Shown here piece by piece: positions 25,101 to 36,700 of a stretch of 64,000 nt of DNA; within the stretch, counting starts at the first letter, position 1, and every line of letters starts with the position of its first letter. Below the pieces are notes generated by a model that did no database searches, was not told the DNA's origin, and was given only the letters and a program-made list of their open reading frames with translations. Origin of the DNA: Bugula neritina (Eukaryota > Bryozoa > Gymnolaemata > Cheilostomatida > Bugulidae). The stretch lies in assembly GCA_964035545.1 (NCBI GenBank), contig OZ037766.1, positions 31,875,773 through 31,939,772 on the forward strand, written 5' to 3'. Made by a program: the position numbers and the translations under genes.

Positions 25101-28100
25101 TATTAGCTGTAATTATTGTAGCCTGGGAGTGTTGGGTAAGATATCTAAGGGCTCTGTTGTCAATGTACTCAGTCTAGGCTTATAGTATCCAGTTATAGTG
25201 CATTATAGTATATTGTGATTTATCCCCTCTCTCTGTGATATGTTATACATACTAGATACACTTTCTCTGATGTTAATACTTCCTTAGAAATATTGTTGTG
25301 TACTAAACTCTGAGTATTTTGAGATGCTGCCTGCTCAACTTCCTGTCAGCATGCACTGAGCAGCACTCACTAACTGTAGAGCTGGGAGTTATCATGCCTT
25401 GTATCCTCGTGTGTATGAATGAGAGAGGGGGGGGGTAAGGAGATGCCCGATGCATGTAGCTCTCTACTTAGTACTCTCATGCTATTACATGGCGTGTTGA
25501 TGAAGGCATTGATTACTCAAGTGGCACTTGTTCCCAGCTCCTGTGAAATGTCTTCTTATCGTCTTAGCATGACTTCTACCAGTCCATACATATGTGTAGT
25601 ATCATGCTGACATGTGTACAGGATATCTATTTGTATGTTTGCTGCCATAGGTAATGATTCCCTGCGATAAGCTGCATGTTGCGTGCTATCACAAGCTTTC
25701 AATACTGCTAGGATGTTTTCATCAATATTTTATATACAGTGTTGAACACAAGTAGCTGTGCTCCGTTTCATTGATTTATTTTGTGTACAAGTAAAGCTGC
25801 CACTTACGCTGACTTGGCTAGTAACAGACAGACATGTTTTCTACGATGAAAGGTTTTAATTACAGGAGACTGGAGATCACAGTTCTGGGTGCTCGTCCTA
25901 TGAGCGAGGTGGGGTTCAGAGATGTGAAAATTCCACCTTCAGTGACCAGTACTAACACTACTAGTCCAGTGGGCACTGAGAGTAGCACTGTGAGTAGTAC
26001 TGAGAGTATAGTGAGTAGTAAACGTAACACTGTGAGTAATACTAGTAGTATAGTAGCACTGTGTGTAGTACTGGTAATATATACAGTACTACTAGTAATA
26101 TATACAGTACTAATAGTAATATATACAGTAATACTAGTAATACATCCAGTACTAATAGTAATATATCTGGTATTAATAGTAGTACCAGAAGCATTAGACT
26201 TTAGAGGTGACTTCCTAGTATCTGAGTTTAAAAATAGAGCTGCAAAGCTGGAAAGGTAAATAAATAGCACATATACTATAGTAAGTAGCACAGTGTGTAC
26301 TAAATAGCACATATACTATAGTAAGTAGCACAATGTGTACTAAATAGCACATATACTATAGTAAGTAGCACAATGTGTACTAAATAGCACATATACTATA
26401 GCACAGTGTGTGCTGATTTGTACGTACAGTAGATTTACAGCTACAATGGACAAGAGGGGTGAGGGGGGTTGGAAAGGGTTACTGCTTTCCTAAGAAAGAC
26501 CAGTGACAGTCTATGAGTATTTATTGGCCACCATAGCATGGTGATCAGGTTTAGACTGAGAGTGCAACATTCATAGTAAAGTTGCATGGTAAATCTCACT
26601 AGTATAGCTGGTAGAGCACAGGCTGTGCAAATGTAATTTTATTATTTAATTTCCTAGTCCTTGCGTCAGCCGATGTTTTCTAGCAATTTCCAGAACCGCC
26701 CACGGCAAATATCAGTATAGTGCTGCAAATATCATGTACTGTACCGTTCATGTCACCTTCCTAATGAAATAATACCAAATTAATTCAATTATTTGGTGAC
26801 TTGTGATCTCGAAAAGCTGTCAGTGAAATCAATACTTCACTGGCGGGAATGTCTCGTCAGCGAGTTTGGAAGCAAGTTCACAATGCTGCCTTAATGTTGT
26901 TTTTAGTAACACGTATGAGTCATGCCAATGAAAACTTGGGCATCGACCCATTTCCGTACTTTTATAATGAATAAAATCATTAAGAGTGATTCATAATCAG
27001 TTGGTTGGTAGTCTATTGCTGTTACTTGAAGTTAATACTTTGTTCTAAGGGTAAGGTGCTATTCCACTGTGAATGTTATGGTGGGCAGCAGTATTTCATC
27101 ATAAGCTTTGGTTTCAGTCATTAAGTTGAGTCACTAAAATCGATAAACAATCAAACAAATGATACAAAAGAGGACAACATAGTGTAGTTTATAGAAGGGT
27201 GATAGTAGTTAGAGATATCCCCCTGGGAGGGTAGTTTTAATTATATCCGTCTGCTTCAACATACAACTACCAGACCAACCATCTAAACACAAGTGTACGA
27301 GTTCCGTGGCCTAACTTCTCACTCTGATTAAATATTTAGATTATTCAAATTTCAATCTCATAGTTTTGGGCTCAAAAGTTTGTTCTGCAAATTCCTTGAT
27401 GCATTCAGCTGTGCAGGGTTATATCTCTATACTCATACGTGACCTGCGTCAGGTTTATGATTTATTTAGTAGAATAAGACTAACATTATGTCATGTAACT
27501 TGGTAGAATTTATCTGACTGCCAGGCATGATGGCTATGTTTACATTACGAGCTGTAAATTCATCATATTCATGGCTTCTGATGTTGGCAGAATTTGCAGA
27601 CGCATTGCCAGTATTCAGTTACTTTATGTTAAGTAATTTTTAAAAATGGTTTGTTTGAAAGCTTGTTTATGGTTTGTCAACTCTTTCAAATCAATTCAAA
27701 TCAACATTAGATTGAAAACTAAACTCTAAACATAAACATGCTTGAAGCTGTAAGAACTACATTTGGTTATGGATATACTTAGACTTTGTTAATGTATGTC
27801 TGCTGTAAACTATTAATATATTTAATTGGTATGTTCAACACATCTGAACAAGAGTAAGCTATAATACATTCTATTGAATAGCATTGTCTGTCTGGTCTAC
27901 TAGTATGTATTGACATCAATGCTGTTATGTTTTAGACAAGTAATATTCACATTGAGAGTCAGGAAGCACCCACAGCACCCCCTCCTCATCCGCCCCTTTC
28001 TACAGATGAGTCATCATCTCACGGTCAGTTCTAGAATCTTCTTCTCTAATAGATTTCACAGTAAGCTGCTGATTGGGTGGTGGTCTTTCAGGAAGTGATG

Positions 28101-31100
28101 TCATATTTCTGGTTAATAATTGTATTCATCAATAACTCCTGTACTGGGTCGGTAGCAAAGCTTTTTTAGCATTGAAACTGTATCTTCTCCATAACAGTAT
28201 ACTGTGAGCACAACCCAGGGGGCCAGAGCTTCCAGGGAAACCTGAGAATTTTGACACCAGAAAATCGTTGACATGCTAATTCAGAAATTTACTCTTTACA
28301 AGAAATGATGGAGTCTCAGGGTGGCTGTTAGAACAAAAATAAGTGTATGGCTGTTTGAATAGTGAGTGGAATGGTTGTTTGCTGTCAGAGGTTTGCTGTC
28401 AGGGGTTTGCTGTCAGGGGTTTGCTGTCAGGGGTTTGCTGTCAGGGGTTTGCTGTCAGGGGTGTTTCAATACGAAAAGTTGAGTTTGCTGATGTTTGGAC
28501 ACAATCTTCAGTACCTGCAAAGTGAATGTATGGAACTGCTGGCCAACAGCGTATTAATACAGATACTGTTACTACTGTTAGTGTGTATCTTCACAGGTGC
28601 AGCTAACACTCCTAACAGCGTTACTTCTAAAACACGCAGGAAACCGACTATTATAAGACCCTCCAGGCCGGCTACAACCCCGCCCACAGATTCACCCGCT
28701 CTTGCGTCTAAAGAGGTAATATACAGTGTCTTCCTAGCAACGTAGTGGTGGTGGTATGATTCATGCTGGCTATACACAACCAACCAATCAGATGCTAGCT
28801 GGAACTCGTGTCTTCTGCTAATTGACATTGCTATGCTACATCTCTATTCACTTTACTGTTACTAAGTTCACTGAACTCTACGTAAGCATTACTCTACATT
28901 TCATACTGAACAGGCAATCATCTGAAAGTGCCTTGTTATATAGTGTCTGTCTGTTCGGTTGTGCTAGCATTTGATTGGTTGGTTTTGCTCCAGATATCCT
29001 ATTGGAAGATAGAAGGAATTTCACTGAGTTTAATTCAGTTATGATTCAATTTTGCTCAGCTGTCTCTAGTTTATTCCGGGTAAGCAGAGAGAGTGCTGCT
29101 ACTACTGCTACTGCTAAACAACCAGGCTGTATATTTGGTTGTGTTGTTGCAGCCAACTCTTCCATCAAACAAACTTCCCCTCACTTTACCTCTAACTGAC
29201 TTTAACACTCACACTAACTCCTCTCTCACCATGTCAGCCGTCGCTCCGGTGTCTCCCCGTAGGAGAACACCGCCTCAAACACTTCACCTCAAAAAAGATC
29301 CCTGGAACCAGATAGTGAAGGTATGAACAGTGTTGTACAGCTGGCGCTTGGAGACAGTTTGTCTGTCTGTCTGTCTGTTCTCTCTATCTATATGCACTCT
29401 GTATGTACTCTGTATGTACTCTATGCATCTGTAAAAGTTTACAGGTTTGTTCACATTTTGATGTTGTCTACCTGCATGTCTACACTCAGTCTAACCCTTC
29501 CTTTCACCCCATCATGTAATATTTTACTACAAGCTGTGTTTAGGCAACTTTCAGTTTTACGCTTAGCCTCTATTCTTACCAGGCAACTATTGGTGGGCAT
29601 TCCCCTGCTCCTCCGTAATTTTGTTGGGACTGCTGCTGTTGCTGCAGTTGTTTATAGCTTCTGATTTCGATAATCAGTTATTGGCAATTACTTTAGTAAT
29701 GCTTTTGTTAGACTAAGGTTTGTGCAGATCAACTAACCAGTAGGGACTCCTCTCAGTGTGTCCCGCGTTGTGTCCTCAGCTGAGATTACTATTCCTACTC
29801 TGGGCTTAAGCTAAAATACGATGCAATCCAGTGTTGATTGTTTTGCAATGCTATAATTTCATTTGCTTGTTTACAGGGTCCCGGGCCAATAGATAACTTA
29901 GCTTTTAGCACAGGCGATACGCCACCTCCCAAGTCTCAGCGTGTACCGGCCCTCCCCGTATCAGTTAATGCGGTGAGTAGAACTTTAGCTCTGGTGTTGG
30001 TTGCTTTTCTTATCCAGATGGTCTGCTTATTTCTGTATATCTTAAGTGACAGAGTTGCTGTGATCTAAAGTATTTTAAGCTGATTAGTTTCAATTTGGAA
30101 CATGATTTATAGTAACTTGTCTTATGCAATAGTCTTTTGTCATTTCATGATCAGTTAAAAATTAAATTATTTAATTGGACAGTTGAAAAAATATACTTAA
30201 TTGACCAAAAGACTCGAATTTTTATTAATTTTTGTCATAATGGCAATTAGTTTACAATTTATCATAAATTGGAATAATTTACTTGAAGATTTTTACCATT
30301 TACAAACTCAGTTGAAATTAGATTGTTGGAGTTGTCTCTCTCTCTCAAGTGCATTCACTGCAGCCAATTAGAAGTGTCCATTGACTATAAATATTTTACA
30401 ATGCTTTAGCAAGTGGCCCAGCCACAAATTAAAATACCAATAAGTTTCATGAATAGAATTATGATGAAGGCATTGAGCAGGGTTTCCATCATACTGAGGG
30501 TGTGTAGATTATCATTTCTTCTCCTTTGTGTAAACTTACTTGTGTTATTCTACTAGAATGAGTCGAAGCCTGTCAGTCACAAGTCTAATGACCCAACTCA
30601 ACGTCCTGTGGATATTAGCTCCAGCAACTCTGGCCTAACTGGTAAGACTGATGACCACCTCATGGACCAATCAGCAAGAGCTACACATTTGCTGAAGTCG
30701 CAGGTAAACTCTGAGCCAGAGGAGTCACCTGCGGACATGTTTTATCAGACTAGCGGGGGTCACAGTGAGAGTGCGGCGGTGAGCAAACCGTCAGCTCTGC
30801 AGAGAATATACGGCTACAAGAAGGCCAGAGAGGAACAACAACCTCAGAAGTACAAACACAGACCCGACTGCTATATAGACAAACCTAACAATGACTCCAA
30901 CTTCTGGAAACCTGGAGGCCCTGAGACTGAGACGGGTCGGTCTACGACCACCCCTAACAAAGCACCAAACTCTTCAGGTAATCAGTTTAGGTTCTGGAGT
31001 CAGTGAGAAACCGATGGATGTAAAACTTCGTAAGGAATTAGTTTTAGGTTCTTCAGTACATTTTGAATTGTATGGAGCTTTTAGGTTGGGCAACACTTTT

Positions 31101-32847
31101 ATTCTTTGTTGGCTGCTGCAGGTTGGTACAACATCTAACTTTATTTGTACATTCTCATGTTTTGATATTTGTTGTCATTTTTTGTAGCTAATGGTTCCAC
31201 ATCTGTGAAATTTATTGAGAAAAAGGTAAGTAATATGCATATATCCATATAATACACATATACATATTATAGAGTGAGTTAGGGACCTAATATTTCCTCT
31301 TCTCTCAGAAGTTATTGGTAGTCTGTTGAATTCAGACATCTTTATATGCAGCGCTCTGGGAAATGCTTAGCCAAGTATACTTTTGCTGGAGAGACGAAAA
31401 TGGATTTAGAGTTTAAAGAAGGAGACACGATAGAGCTGTTAGAAAAGGTGGATGCTGATTGGTTTAGAGGAAAGATAGGGCAGAAAGAAGGTACAGTCTC
31501 ATATATACTAAGTCGTCATGCTGTCATTGCTGTGTGACACGTTGTATCATATGCAATGAATTGTTCGTGATTGCCTCTTGTGACACTTTGCCAATAATAA
31601 TTGTATGTAATAATGCACAATATTTCCTATAGAAATAAATACCCGAGCGGAAACAACAGGAAATGTCCTTGATGGTAAAACTGTATAATGTTATTTCAGG
31701 GCTCTTTCCTGCAGCATATGTTGAGATTATAGAAGACATCGTGGAGAGCGCGATTCCTGCTAAGGTATGAAACTGTGAGCAATTTATGGTCGTAATTCAT
31801 TATGACATCTCTAAAAGTTGAGACACTCGTTTTTACTAATCCTAGTCATGAAATGTAGAGGTCATGGTTCACTGAACACTTCTACAACCAGATTCTGGAG
31901 GAGGCAATTTCTACTTTAAACAGTTTTATTAGATTTAGATGAGAATTCGGCCATATTTACGTAATTTCAAGTTGATGAGTTGTTTGAGAGTCTGAGATAA
32001 CGTACATTGGCTTGTAGGCTGAGAACCCAGGTGCTATCACAGCCCTAGTAGCGTTTGACTTTAAGGGCAGTAAACCGGGAGATCTGAGTCTAAAGGGAGG
32101 TCAGGAGGTCATTATCTTGAGTAAAGTTGACTCTCAGTGGTTGTATGGTGAAGTTGACGGGAAGAGGGGAGTCTTTCCTTCTCTCTACGCATCAATTGCT
32201 GATGGTGAGTGGCAGACTAGACGTAATATTTATATTATATTCTGTTTTATTATATTTATATTGTTATATTATGTTGCATTTATATTATATCATGCTATGT
32301 TGTATTTATGTTATGTTGTATTCATATTACTTTATATTATATTTTATTCAGCGCCTATTATTGTATAATGTGTTGGAAATGTCATTACTTTTTTTCTGCC
32401 ATGGAATATGACAGAGTTGACAGAGGGAAAACAATTCTAAATTTGTGTACATCAATTCTTAATCTGTTTAAAAATATTGCAGAAGAGATTGAAGAGTTGC
32501 CAATACATAAAGTTAGTCCTACAGCAGCTAAAGAGAATGGCAGTAAAGATGGGGTGGTGTGGGCTACGGCCCTCTATGATTTCACGGCTGAGAATGACTC
32601 TGAACTGTCTTTGAAGGTGAGTGAACTACTAGCTAGAGAGGGCCTAAGGCTACTGATAGAAATATGAAGGGTTACAGTAGCCACTGTAGATGTCAAAGTA
32701 GTAAAGATTTGTATGTATTTAAAGGCAGGTGACAGCGTGAAAGTGACAGTTTCTGAGGATGAATGGTCTACCGGAGAGAAAGATGGAAGGATTGGTCTCT
32801 TCCCCACCAATTTTGTTCAGTTGAATGAGCCTCAGGCTAGTCATTAA
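22200..32847 (+). CDS. Proline-rich adaptor with three C-terminal SH3 domains, SH3D19-like (13 exons, 795 aa)
   Basis: Exons: 22200-22920, 23062-23150, 27936-28023, 28597-28715, 29153-29320, 29877-29972, 30557-30977, 31188-31225, 31352-31490, 31700-31764, 32018-32204, 32483-32616, 32725-32847; 2388 nt in total. Residues 1-580 are low-complexity and rich in Pro, Ser and Lys, with many SH3-ligand-like motifs (KPKPPISAKPKIPPLKP, KPKPARPPPPSVKRPPPP, RKPTIIRPSRPA). SH3-1 (about 583-640; CLAKYTFAGE, DWFRGKIGQKEGLFPAAYVEI), SH3-2 (about 652-708; ALVAFDFKGS, QWLYGEVDGKRGVFPSLY) and SH3-3 (about 733-792; ATALYDFTAEND, GRIGLFPTNFVQL) each keep the ALYDF, acidic RT-loop, Trp and G-x-FP-x-x-(Y/F) signatures. 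Such proteins scaffold endocytic or cytoskeletal partners. SH3D19 is the closest I can offer, but intersectin- or CD2AP-type relatives are possible. The exon-2 donor at 23151 (GTAAAT) was chosen because it alone keeps the proline-rich frame; extra exons in the 4.8 kb intron 2 cannot be excluded. Confidence 0.88.
23914..24236. repeat. (ACT/ACC/ATA)n trinucleotide tract
   Basis: About 320 bp of degenerate 'actactaccacaactactac'. The long open frames on both strands (poly-Thr, poly-Tyr, poly-Val) are artefacts of the repeat. Confidence 0.97.
26261..26412. repeat. 40-bp minisatellite, about four units
   Basis: The unit contains 'taaatagcacatatactata' then 'gtaagtagcacaatgtgtac', starting at 26261. 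Each unit contains a GTAAGT. It is intronic in the SH3 gene. Confidence 0.95.
28377..28463. repeat. 15-bp minisatellite, about six units
   Basis: Tandem 'gtttgctgtcagggg', in intron 3 of the SH3 gene. The open frames across it are not coding. Confidence 0.97.
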
Positions 32848-33508
32848 GAAGGTGAAGGTCGTCTAGTCTCGAGGTAACAATGTCACATGGTACTGTAGAC
32901 TAGACGCAGTCTAGTTGGTTCTATTGTATGCAACACGCTACTCATTGTTTCGCCAACTATGAGTGGCTTTTCAAATGCACCACATAATCTGATTGGTTGA
33001 CTCTCTCAGTAGTTATTCTCAGTGCAATCTGTTCTTTAATACTCTTATAATGTCTAGTGCTAAGTATTATTTCATAAAGACAAGTATTTTTTATAAAAAT
33101 CTCATTTCTTCATATCCTTTTCCAATAATGTGATTTTATTTACTGTAAAAGTTAAAGTTGCAAATGTAGTTACTTATAATGCATTCCATAAATGTAGTTT
33201 GTTATAGTCAAGTATTTTTCCAATTTAGCTTAACACATAGATTTCATGTTTTCAATTTCCGTATCTTTATTTTCAGATTCCTTTTCTAATTTAATTTGTG
33301 ATGAATTTAATGTTGATCTTACTGCACATTGATATGGAAATGCTGTTAGTTGAAAAATACCAGTAAATGTAGAAGTTTCCCTTTATACTATGTCTGTGTA
33401 TATAAACACAATGCCACTAGCTGTGATTGGTGGAAACACAATGTCACCAGTTGTGATTGGTGGAAATGTTGCTCAATACTTCTTGAATTGATTATTTATA
33501 ATTATAAT

Positions 33509-33514
33509 AATAAA
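33509..33514 (+). terminator. Poly(A) signal, SH3 adaptor gene
   Basis: AATAAA 662 bp after the stop codon, the only canonical signal noticed between the stop and the convergent PCID2 gene. Confidence 0.6.
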
Positions 33515-33565
33515 CTGTTATAATTTCAAACATTGACATTCTTCCCAGCTGCCAGGAAATATAAG

Positions 33566-33571
33566 TTTATT
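33566..33571 (-). terminator. Poly(A) signal, PCID2
   Basis: AATAAA on the minus strand, 200 bp past the PCID2 stop. It lies only 51 bp from the opposing signal of the SH3 gene, so the two 3' ends nearly meet or overlap. Confidence 0.65.
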
Positions 33572-33770
33572 ACATAAGACACAAACTATACATACAGTAG
33601 GTACATGGAGGAGTATATTATGTTCACTGTATTATTACACATTACTTCTCACTAACTCAGTAACTCTTACACTGTTGTCCACATCTCCTCATTGAAGCAG
33701 CAACTCCACTCTGGTAGACATTATTTACATAGATGAGTTTACAGAGAAGGGTGGGGGGGGTAGGGGTCCC

Positions 33771-36700
33771 TCAAAGAACTTCAGTCAAGGCAGGGAACGG
33801 CTCTTGCTTGCTAACAACTACTGTTCTATGTGCATGGGATATGTAGCCCTTCACTTTACCCTGAAACATTAACAACCCAGAAACTATCATAACAATTCTC
33901 TCTAGTATAGCAATTAGTAGTTGCTACTTGGGACAGGAAATTCTTTTCCACTTGAGACATGATGCTACAGAAAACAAGTTATATATTATTTTCATATATT
34001 TTAAAAGAAATGAAAATAATTGAGTGTGCTATATTGGAATGTGGAGTATAATGTTTTCTACAAACCACCACAAAAGTATTTCATTTTTAGTCAACAATGT
34101 GTATTACATAGTTATTCTACAGAAATACTATTTTTGCATTATTTTCTAAAATATAATGAAATTATTGCAAAACTATTGCAATTTATTCAACTCAATGACT
34201 AAACTTATAATATAACGTATATAATATAACATATATACTACAGCAGATATACTGTGTCCATACCTCATATATTAGATTTGCTATGATACACTCTGCCTCG
34301 TCTAAGTCTATCCCTTCGTATCGCATCAACTGTAGTGCCGAGACAAACGTTCCAACAGGAAGCTGGTGAGTCTTCATGAGCAGCCATCTTTAATGTACAT
34401 AAAATACAGTGATTGGCAACTAGCAATGTAAAATATAGTGATTGGCAACTAGCAATGTAACTAGCAATGTAAAATACAGTGATTGGCAACTAGCAATGTA
34501 AAATGTTATATATGTTTCCCTAAATCTGCATCTGTTTAAAATTAATTGCATACCAATTCAAGCTTTCAAATGCCATCAGTTTTTCATTTGAATTGTAATG
34601 ATGAGAGGAAAACTCTGTTGTAGCCGCTAGGTTTACGCAATCCTAGCTCTAACAGAATTCACTCAATCAAACAGTAACTAGCTATTCAAAGATGAATGTA
34701 GTTTAAACCAGAAAAGTTCCAATATCATAAAATATTTTAAGAAAATAGGAGACACGAGTGCAGCAAGTTATGAAAAGATATTAATGTTGTCACAGACTTA
34801 GCAGTGAGCCAGGTAAGAGAGATATGGCTGAAGACATCGAGTAACTCACATTTTCTTGAAGAGGTTTCTGTACGTAATGACCTTCAACTTCTCGAGGATC
34901 AGATAAACTCCCGACTTAATGAAGAAGAGTTCGTGGGTCTGAAGAGCCTCGTTGAGTTTGAGCAAGTTGCCACATCGAACGGCATCAGCTACGTCAGCAA
35001 ACTGCATCAGGTCGTACTTTCTCAAGACCTCACGGGATGGCAGCCGCCCCTGTTCACAGAAATGTACACTTAATAGGTGTATATGTGTCTATTTGGGAGT
35101 TGTCCCTGTTGACGAACATGTAGTGAAAATTGTACATGCATTTCAGTGTATCCAAGTTAGAGGAAATTAGACTGTTGTCATGGCAACATAGGACAGCGAG
35201 ATACGTAGCTATATATCACAGCATGTGATAACACTATAAAGAAAATATTTACCAAGTAGCTGTGGGACAGACAACTTCTAGAAATATCTTTATAAAGTAT
35301 ATATGAATATCACTAGTGACAACTGATGAAATCATCATCGCATACTATTGTTACTATAACAATACGTCACGGTATTTGGTAAACGCACCGTAAGCATCTT
35401 GACAGGAATAAGTGAAATGAGTATAAGCTTTTTGTTGGCTTTGGATGACCTGTGGCATCTCTCGAAGGCAAAGGTCAAATACTCATCCGCTGACTTGAAG
35501 TCATTCTCAAACATTGACTTCCTTCCAACATAATACCTACAAGATAACATAATACCTACAGGATAACATAATACAAGATAACATAATACCTACAAGATAA
35601 CATAATACCTACAAGATAACATAATACCTACAAGATAACATAATACCTACAAGATAACATAATACAAGATAACATAATACCTACAGGATAACATAATACA
35701 AGATAACATAATACCTACAGGATAACATAATACCTACAAGATAACATAATACCTACAAGATAACATAATACCTACAAGATAACATAATACCTACAAGATA
35801 ACATAATACCTACAGGATAACATAATACAAGATAACATAATACCTACAGGATAACATAATACCTACAAGATAACATAATACCTACAGGATAACATAATAC
35901 CTACAGGATAACATAATACCTACAGGATAACATAATACCTACAAGATAACATAATACCTACAAGATAACATAATACCTACAGGATAACATAATACAAGAT
36001 AACATAATACCTACAGGATAACATAACACCTACAAGATAACATAATACCTACAAGATAACATAATACCTACAAGATAACATAATACCTACAAGATAACAT
36101 AATACCTACAGGATAACATAATACAAGATAACATAATACCTACAGGATAACATAATACCTACAAGATAACATAATACCTACAAGATAACATAATACCTAC
36201 AAGATAACATAATACCTACAGGATAACATAATACCTACAGGATAACATAATACAAGATAACATAATACCTACAGGATAACATAATACCTACAAGATAACA
36301 AAAGCACACTAATAACCACTCACCTGTGTGTTACTAGTTACCTGTGTGTTACTAGTAACTTACCTGTAAGTGACAAGCTGTGATAAGGAGAACCTGTCTT
36401 TGATAGTCAGACTGTCTATGGCCCTAATGAGTGGTTTACACAGGTGAAGTTTGTTGATCTGCAAACACAGCATAAAGAATTGCAGGGTCTAGAAGCTTCT
36501 ACAGTGCAATTATTTGCGCTAAATTCAATTTTCACAAAAATTTTAAATGTTTTTCTAGTTTTATTAATTATATGCCAATGGTAGTATCTCAAAGTTTCAC
36601 ATCAATTTGTTCTGAACAAAACCCAATTCTAATACGAGCTTGTAGTCCTGGTATAAGCAAGTAGCTCTAATGCGTATGTTATAAATGTATATTGGCAGAT

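Larger units (their letters stand above)
23151..27935. other. 4.8 kb intron 2 of the SH3 gene
   Basis: No convincing exon seen. It contains the ACT-rich array (23914-24236), a degenerate 'agtaatatatacagtact' tract (about 25950-26190), and a 40-bp minisatellite (26261-26412). Around 26600 a short tRNA A-box-like string ('tagctggtagagc') occurs without a usable B box. Confidence 0.6.

Noticed and set aside
25834-26312. 141-150 codon ORFs on both strands in the SH3 gene intron
   Set aside because: They overlap a degenerate 'agtaatatatacagta' repeat; composition is repetitive and they do not fit the flanking splice phases as an exon.
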